From assembly GCF_011752565.1 (NCBI RefSeq), contig NZ_VWXK01000027.1, forward strand, positions 1 to 64,000: a DNA stretch of 64,000 nt, in the 5' to 3' direction. Below, one piece after another: positions 59,146-64,000 of the stretch (positions are counted from its first letter, which is position 1; each line of letters opens with the position of its first letter). A model generated the notes under the pieces. It saw only the letters and a program-made list of their open reading frames with translations. It did no database searches and was not told the origin of the DNA. The position numbers and the translations under genes are program-made. This DNA comes from Pantoea sp. Ap-967 (GTDB lineage: Bacteria; Pseudomonadota; Gammaproteobacteria; Pseudomonadales; Pseudomonadaceae).

Positions 59146-61143
59146 ATGCCCAGCCGTCGTGAACGTGCCAACGCCATTCGTGCCCTCAGCATGGATGCCG
59201 TGCAAAAGGCCAACAGCGGCCACCCAGGTGCCCCCATGGGCATGGCGGATATCGCCGAAGTGCTTTGGCGCGACTATCTGAAGCACAACCCGAGCAACCC
59301 GAAATTCGCCGACCGCGACCGCTTCGTGCTGTCCAACGGCCACGGCTCGATGCTGATCTACTCCCTGCTGCACCTGACCGGCTACGACGTCACCATCGAT
59401 GACATCAAAGGCTTCCGCCAGCTGCACAGCCGCACCCCGGGCCACCCGGAATACGGCTACACCCCAGGTGTGGAAACCACCACCGGCCCGCTCGGCCAGG
59501 GTATCGCCAACGCCGTGGGCTTCGCCCTGGCGGAAAAAGTCCTGGCGGCCCAGTTCAACCGTGACGGCCACACCATCGTCGACCACAACACCTACGTGTT
59601 CCTTGGCGACGGCTGCATGATGGAAGGCATCTCCCACGAAGTCGCCTCGCTGGCCGGCACCCTGGGCCTGAACAAGCTGGTCGCCTTCTATGACGACAAC
59701 GGCATCTCCATCGACGGCGAAGTGCACGGCTGGTTCACCGACAACACCCCGGCCCGTTTCGAAGCCTACAATTGGCAGGTCATCCGCAACGTCAATGGCC
59801 ACGATGCCGACGAAATCAAGATGGCCATCGAGACGGCGCGCAAGAGCGACCGCCCGACCCTGATCTGCTGCAAGACCATCATCGGTTTCGGCTCGCCGAA
59901 CAAGCAGGGCAAGGAAGACTGCCACGGTGCTCCGCTGGGCAACGACGAAATCGCCCTGGCCCGCAAGGAACTGAACTGGAACCACGGCCCGTTCGAAATC
60001 CCCGCCGACATCTATGCCGAGTGGGATGCCAAGGCCGCTGGCGCCAAGGCCGAAGCCGACTGGAACCAGCGCTTCGACGCCTACGCCAAGGCTTACCCGG
60101 AGCTGGCTGCCGAGTTCAAGCGCCGTGACAGCGGCGAGCTGCCGGCCGACTTCAGCGAAAAAGCCCAGGCCTACATCAATGAAGTGGCTGCCAAGGGCGA
60201 AACCATCGCCAGCCGCAAGGCCAGCCAGAACGCGCTGAACGCCTTCGGCCCGCTGCTGCCTGAATTCCTCGGCGGCTCGGCTGACCTGGCCGGCTCCAAC
60301 CTGACCCTGTGGAAAGGTTGCAAGGGCGTGGAAGCCAATGACGCCAGCGGCAACTACGTGTTCTACGGCGTGCGCGAGTTCGGCATGACCGCCATCATGA
60401 ACGGCGTTGCCCTGCACGGTGGCCTGGTGCCTTACGGCGCCACCTTCCTGATGTTCATGGAATACGCCCGTAACGCTGTGCGCATGTCGGCGCTGATGAA
60501 GCAGCGCGTGATCCACGTCTATACCCACGACTCCATCGGCCTGGGCGAAGACGGCCCGACCCACCAGCCGATCGAGCAGCTGACCAGCCTGCGCAGCACG
60601 CCGAACCTGGACACCTGGCGCCCGGCCGACGCGGTGGAATCTGCCGTGTGCTGGAAAAACGCCCTGGAGCGCAAGGACGGCCCTTCGGCGCTGATCTTCT
60701 CGCGCCAGAACCTGCAGCACCAGGACCGCGACGCCCAGCAGATCGCCGACATCAGCCGCGGCGGCTATGTGCTCAAGGACTGCGCCGGCGAGCCTGAGCT
60801 GATCCTGATCGCCACCGGTTCCGAAGTGGGCCTGGCCGTTCAGGCCTTCGCCAAGCTGACCGAGCAGGGCCGCAAGGTGCGTGTGGTTTCCATGCCGTGC
60901 ACCAGCGTGTTCGATGCCCAGGATGCCGCCTACAAGCAGTCGGTACTGCCGCTGGAAGTTGGCGCGCGCATCGCCATCGAAGCCGCCCACGCCGACTTCT
61001 GGTACAAGTACGTCGGCCTGGAAGGCCGCGTCATCGGCATGACCACCTACGGTGAGTCGGCCCCGGCCGCCGCGCTGTTCGAGGAATTCGGCTTCACCCT
61101 GGAGAACATCCTGGGTACTGCCGAAGAGCTGCTGGAAGACTGA
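59146..61143 (+). CDS. tktA: Transketolase
   Basis: A 665-residue thiamine-diphosphate enzyme of the pentose phosphate pathway. The TPP motif GDGCMMEGISHEVASLAGTL and the N-terminal GHPGAPMGMADI are typical. AGGAG lies upstream of the ATG. It starts a plus-strand group that continues with epd and pgk. The region 58920-59145, divergent to sahR, holds no gene. Confidence 0.98.
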   Translation: MPSRRERANAIRALSMDAVQKANSGHPGAPMGMADIAEVLWRDYLKHNPSNPKFADRDRFVLSNGHGSMLIYSLLHLTGYDVTIDDIKGFRQLHSRTPGHPEYGYTPGVETTTGPLGQGIANAVGFALAEKVLAAQFNRDGHTIVDHNTYVFLGDGCMMEGISHEVASLAGTLGLNKLVAFYDDNGISIDGEVHGWFTDNTPARFEAYNWQVIRNVNGHDADEIKMAIETARKSDRPTLICCKTIIGFGSPNKQGKEDCHGAPLGNDEIALARKELNWNHGPFEIPADIYAEWDAKAAGAKAEADWNQRFDAYAKAYPELAAEFKRRDSGELPADFSEKAQAYINEVAAKGETIASRKASQNALNAFGPLLPEFLGGSADLAGSNLTLWKGCKGVEANDASGNYVFYGVREFGMTAIMNGVALHGGLVPYGATFLMFMEYARNAVRMSALMKQRVIHVYTHDSIGLGEDGPTHQPIEQLTSLRSTPNLDTWRPADAVESAVCWKNALERKDGPSALIFSRQNLQHQDRDAQQIADISRGGYVLKDCAGEPELILIATGSEVGLAVQAFAKLTEQGRKVRVVSMPCTSVFDAQDAAYKQSVLPLEVGARIAIEAAHADFWYKYVGLEGRVIGMTTYGESAPAAALFEEFGFTLENILGTAEELLED

Positions 61144-61173
61144 TACAGGCAAGGCGAGGGCCTTTGGCCCTCG

Positions 61174-61245
61174 TTCGCGGCGCAAGGCCGCTCCTACAGG
61201 GTATTGCGTCCGCCGTCCCCTGTAGGAGCGGCCTTGTGCCGCGAA
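61174..61245. repeat. REP pair between tktA and epd
   Basis: Inverted REP copies of the GGAGCGGCCTTGTGCCGCG type at 61174-61200 and 61219-61245. Confidence 0.88.
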
Positions 61246-61293
61246 TGGGCCGCACAGCGGCCCCGTACATTCGCCGGAGTTAACGAGCCACCT

Positions 61294-62355
61294 ATGCCCC
61301 ACCCGCGTCCTTACAAAGTTGCACTCAACGGTTACGGCCGCATCGGCCGCTGTGTCCTGCGCGCACTGTTCGAGCGTGGGGCCAGGGCCGGCTTCGAGAT
61401 CGTTGCCTTGAACGACCTGGCCGACCAGGCCAGCATCGAATACCTGACCCGCTTCGACTCCACCCACGGGCGTTTCCCCGGTGAGGTGAAGGTCGACGGC
61501 GATTGCCTGCACATCAATGGCGACTGCGTGAAGGTGATGCGCAGTGCCACCCCCGAAGGCGTCGACTGGGCGTCGCTGGGCATCGACCTGGTGCTGGAGT
61601 GCTCCGGTGCCTACCACACCCGTGCCGACGGCCAGCGGTTCCTCGACGCCGGCGCACCGCGCGTGTTGTTCTCGCAGCCCATGGCCAGCGAGGCGGACGT
61701 CGATGCCACCGTGGTCTATGGCATCAACCAGGATTGCCTGACGGGCAACGAGCGCCTGGTGTCCAACGCCTCCTGCACCACCAACTGCGGCGTGCCGCTG
61801 TTGCGCGTGCTGGACCAGGCGTTCGGCATCGACTATGTGCAGATCACCACCATCCACTCGGCGATGAACGACCAGCCGGTGATCGACGCCTATCACCACG
61901 AAGACCTGCGCCGCACACGCTCGGCCTTCCAGTCGGTGATCCCGGTGTCCACGGGCCTGGCGCGCGGTATCGAACGCCTGCTTCCGGAACTTGCCGGGCG
62001 AATCCAGGCCAAAGCGGTACGGGTGCCGACCGTCAACGTCTCGTGCCTGGACATCACCCTGCAGACCGCCCGCGACACCAGCGCGGCCGAGGTCAACCGG
62101 GTGTTGCGCGAGGCGGCGCTGGACGGCCCGCTGAAAGGCCTGCTGGCCTACACCGAGCTGCCCCACGCCAGCTGTGATTTCAACCATGACCCGCATTCGG
62201 CCATCGTCGATGCCAGCCAGACCCGCGTCTCAGGCCCCCGCCTGGTGAACCTGCTGGCCTGGTTCGACAACGAATGGGGGTTCGCCAACCGTATGCTCGA
62301 CGTTGCCGACCACTATCTGCACGTCGTCCACTCTACCCGCAGCAAACAGCCCTGA
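61294..62355 (+). CDS. epd: Erythrose-4-phosphate dehydrogenase
   Basis: A 353-residue GapA-like dehydrogenase that makes 4-phosphoerythronate for vitamin B6 synthesis. NGYGRIGRCVLRAL is the NAD site and C161 in SNASCTTNCG the catalytic thiol. Placement next to tktA and pgk is the pseudomonad layout. A glyceraldehyde-3-phosphate activity cannot be excluded from sequence alone. Confidence 0.93.
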   Translation: MPHPRPYKVALNGYGRIGRCVLRALFERGARAGFEIVALNDLADQASIEYLTRFDSTHGRFPGEVKVDGDCLHINGDCVKVMRSATPEGVDWASLGIDLVLECSGAYHTRADGQRFLDAGAPRVLFSQPMASEADVDATVVYGINQDCLTGNERLVSNASCTTNCGVPLLRVLDQAFGIDYVQITTIHSAMNDQPVIDAYHHEDLRRTRSAFQSVIPVSTGLARGIERLLPELAGRIQAKAVRVPTVNVSCLDITLQTARDTSAAEVNRVLREAALDGPLKGLLAYTELPHASCDFNHDPHSAIVDASQTRVSGPRLVNLLAWFDNEWGFANRMLDVADHYLHVVHSTRSKQP

Positions 62356-62367
62356 AGGACTGCATTC

Positions 62368-63531
62368 ATGACCGTGTTGAAGATGACCGACCTCGACCTG
62401 CAAGGTAAGCGCGTACTGATTCGCGAAGACCTCAACGTGCCTGTGAAGGACGGTGTGGTAACCAGCGACGCGCGTATCCTGGCAGCGCTGCCGACCATCA
62501 AGCTGGCCCTGGAAAAGGGTGCCGCCGTGATGGTCTGCTCGCACCTGGGCCGCCCGAGCGAAGGCGAGTTCTCTGCCGAGAACAGCCTCAAGCCGGTTGC
62601 CGACTACCTGAGCAAGGCCCTGGGCCGCGACGTGCCGCTGGTGGCCGACTACCTGGGCGGCGTCGAGGTCAAGGCCGGTGACCTGGTGCTGTTCGAGAAC
62701 GTGCGCTTCAACAAGGGCGAGAAAAAGAACGCCGATGAACTGGCGCAGCAGTACGCGGCCCTGTGCGACGTGTTCGTGATGGACGCCTTCGGCACCGCCC
62801 ACCGCGCCGAGGGTTCGACCCATGGCGTTGCCAAGTTCGCCAAGGTTGCCGCTGCCGGCCCGCTGCTGGCTGCCGAGCTGGACGCCCTGGGCAAGGCCCT
62901 GAAAGCCCCGGCCAAGCCGATGGCGGCCATCGTCGCCGGCTCCAAGGTATCGACCAAGCTGGACGTACTGAACAGCCTGAGCAGCGTCTGCGACCAACTG
63001 ATCGTGGGTGGCGGCATTGCCAACACCTTCCTGGCCGCCGCTGGCCACCCAGTCGGCAAGTCGCTGTACGAGCCTGACCTGGTCGACACCGCCAAGGCTA
63101 TCGCCGCCAAGGTCAGCGTGCCGCTGCCAGTGGACGTGGTCGTGGCCAAGGCCTTCGCCGAAGACGCCGAAGCCACCGTCAAGGCCATCGCCGACGTGGC
63201 GGCCGACGACATGATCCTGGACATCGGCCCGCAAACCGCGGCCAACTTCGCCGAGCTGCTGAAGTCGTCGAAAACCATCCTGTGGAACGGCCCGGTTGGC
63301 GTGTTCGAATTCGACCAGTTCGGCAACGGCACCAAGGTGCTGGCCAAGGCCATCGCTGACAGCGCGGCATTCTCCATCGCCGGTGGTGGCGATACCCTGG
63401 CGGCCATCGACAAATATGGCGTCAGCAAGGATATCTCCTACATTTCTACCGGTGGCGGCGCGTTCCTCGAATTCGTCGAAGGCAAGGTACTGCCGGCCGT
63501 GGAGATCCTGGAACAGCGGGCAAAAGCCTGA
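62368..63531 (+). CDS. pgk: Phosphoglycerate kinase
   Basis: A 387-residue monomeric kinase of glycolysis. RVLIREDLNVPVKDG, SHLGRPSEG and the C-terminal STGGGAFLEFVEGK are the standard motifs. It begins 12 bp after epd and is likely co-transcribed with it. Confidence 0.99.
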   Translation: MTVLKMTDLDLQGKRVLIREDLNVPVKDGVVTSDARILAALPTIKLALEKGAAVMVCSHLGRPSEGEFSAENSLKPVADYLSKALGRDVPLVADYLGGVEVKAGDLVLFENVRFNKGEKKNADELAQQYAALCDVFVMDAFGTAHRAEGSTHGVAKFAKVAAAGPLLAAELDALGKALKAPAKPMAAIVAGSKVSTKLDVLNSLSSVCDQLIVGGGIANTFLAAAGHPVGKSLYEPDLVDTAKAIAAKVSVPLPVDVVVAKAFAEDAEATVKAIADVAADDMILDIGPQTAANFAELLKSSKTILWNGPVGVFEFDQFGNGTKVLAKAIADSAAFSIAGGGDTLAAIDKYGVSKDISYISTGGGAFLEFVEGKVLPAVEILEQRAKA

Positions 63532-63563
63532 TAAAGGCGGCGCCTGGCAAAGGGAGCGACCTG

Positions 63564-63782
63564 ATGGTCAAGCAATTGCCTGTGATGATCCTGGCCTGCC
63601 TGCTGGGCGCCTGCTCCAGCGGCCCCACTGCGGACGCCGACCCGGCGCACCCGCCCAAGGGCGGGTGCTACCAGTCCGAGTGGCAAGCCGAGACGGTGCC
63701 GGTGATCAGCAAGCGCGTCGGGCCGCAAGGCCTGGACAAGTATGATGAAGAACACCAGCGCCAGGCGCCGGGTTGCCCTTGA
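63564..63782 (+). CDS. Small putative lipoprotein
   Basis: A 72-residue protein with a lipoprotein signal (MVKQLPVMILACLLGAC) and a short, Pro-rich mature part containing two more Cys. GGGAGC lies upstream. It follows pgk by 32 bp. Function unknown. Confidence 0.8.
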   Translation: MVKQLPVMILACLLGACSSGPTADADPAHPPKGGCYQSEWQAETVPVISKRVGPQGLDKYDEEHQRQAPGCP

Positions 63783-63844
63783 ACCTGCGTTTCGTCGGTA
63801 CAGGCAACCAAGCGGCCGTTGTGTGGTCATCTAGAGGATATTCA

Positions 63845-64000
63845 ATGAAAGCGCTGATGGCCGCCTCGGCCCTGGCGACACTGGCAGGCTGCTCGCTGCT
63901 GCAGCCGGCGCAACCGGCCCCGGCCGACAACTGGACCCGCTGGGTCTGCGATACCCAGGCCGAAGTGCTGTGGCGCTTCGCCGATGCCAAACACGACCAG
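63845..64000 (+). CDS. MliC-like lipoprotein, cut by the window end
   Basis: The first 52 residues of a lipoprotein (signal peptide with lipobox LAGC, then a W-x-x-W-V-C-D-T start). The spacing of aromatic residues and the Cys resembles MliC, the membrane-bound inhibitor of C-type lysozyme. The gene runs past 64000. GAGGA precedes the ATG. Confidence 0.7.
   Translation, partial: MKALMAASALATLAGCSLLQPAQPAPADNWTRWVCDTQAEVLWRFADAKHDQ

Noticed and set aside
59125..62196. A 1023-residue open frame on the minus strand
   Set aside because: It covers the whole of tktA and most of epd in antisense. Those two are well-defined enzymes.

Overview
The window is a 64-kb stretch of high-GC gammaproteobacterial chromosome, almost certainly from the Pseudomonas putida group. 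The evidence is the medium-chain-length PHA cluster phaC1-phaZ-phaC2-phaD / phaI-phaF, the tktA-epd-pgk order, an S-adenosylhomocysteine (SAH) riboswitch in front of ahcY, a shortened Pil-Chp cluster, and about sixteen intergenic REP/BIME loci that share the head GTAGGAGCG. Coding density is high, there is no rRNA, tRNA, CRISPR array, prophage or genomic island, and only one gene-free stretch exceeds 300 bp (the phaC1 upstream region, 17206-17559). The one hint of mobile DNA is a set of terminal-type repeats at the left edge.

Layout. 1-142: possible insertion-sequence end. 143-4270: two tandem chemoreceptor genes. 4371-7341: rsmE-like, tatCBA, hisE and hisI. 7414-10426: ubiquinone operon ubiE-ubiJ-ubiB. 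10551-17205: PHA synthesis, granule proteins and depolymerase. 17560-20116: a DUF971 gene and the heat-shock protease operon hslVU, with a sigma-32 type promoter and a TTG start for hslV. 20339-26390: pyrC'-pyrB-pyrR-ruvX-algH, tonB and gshB, all on the minus strand. 26689-35491: plus-strand pilG-pilH-pilI-pilJ-chpA-chpC signalling operon, without pilK or chpB. 35572-38480: hemolysin III-like protein, a second rsmE, and bioA. 38759-42008: exported flavin amine oxidase with a Lys/Ala/Pro tail, cytochrome b561, YceI protein. 42129-46297: rhlE, a solute-binding protein, and an unassigned glycosyltransferase-like protein. 46389-48770: metF and ahcY under an SAH riboswitch. 49066-56442: thioesterase, antiporter, transporter, MAPEG protein, mltA, cytochrome c, DUF1090 protein and ligB. 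56655-58857: metK with an ArsR-methyltransferase fusion regulator (SahR type). 59146-64000: tktA, epd, pgk, a small lipoprotein and a truncated MliC-like gene.

How the genes work together. Three blocks are coherent pathways. The PHA block holds two synthases, the depolymerase, a TetR-family activator and two phasins. The methyl-cycle block (ahcY, metF, metK, sahR) shows two different SAH sensors in one window: an RNA sensor on ahcY and a protein sensor with its own palindromic operator beside metK. The Pil-Chp block has response regulators, a CheW adaptor, a receptor and a multi-Hpt kinase but no adaptation enzymes. I did not find an obviously undescribed multi-gene system. The less explained items are the basic tail on the exported amine oxidase, a signal peptide on the DNA ligase LigB, the duplicated rsmE genes, the orphan glycosyltransferase-like gene, and several long perfect inverted repeats.
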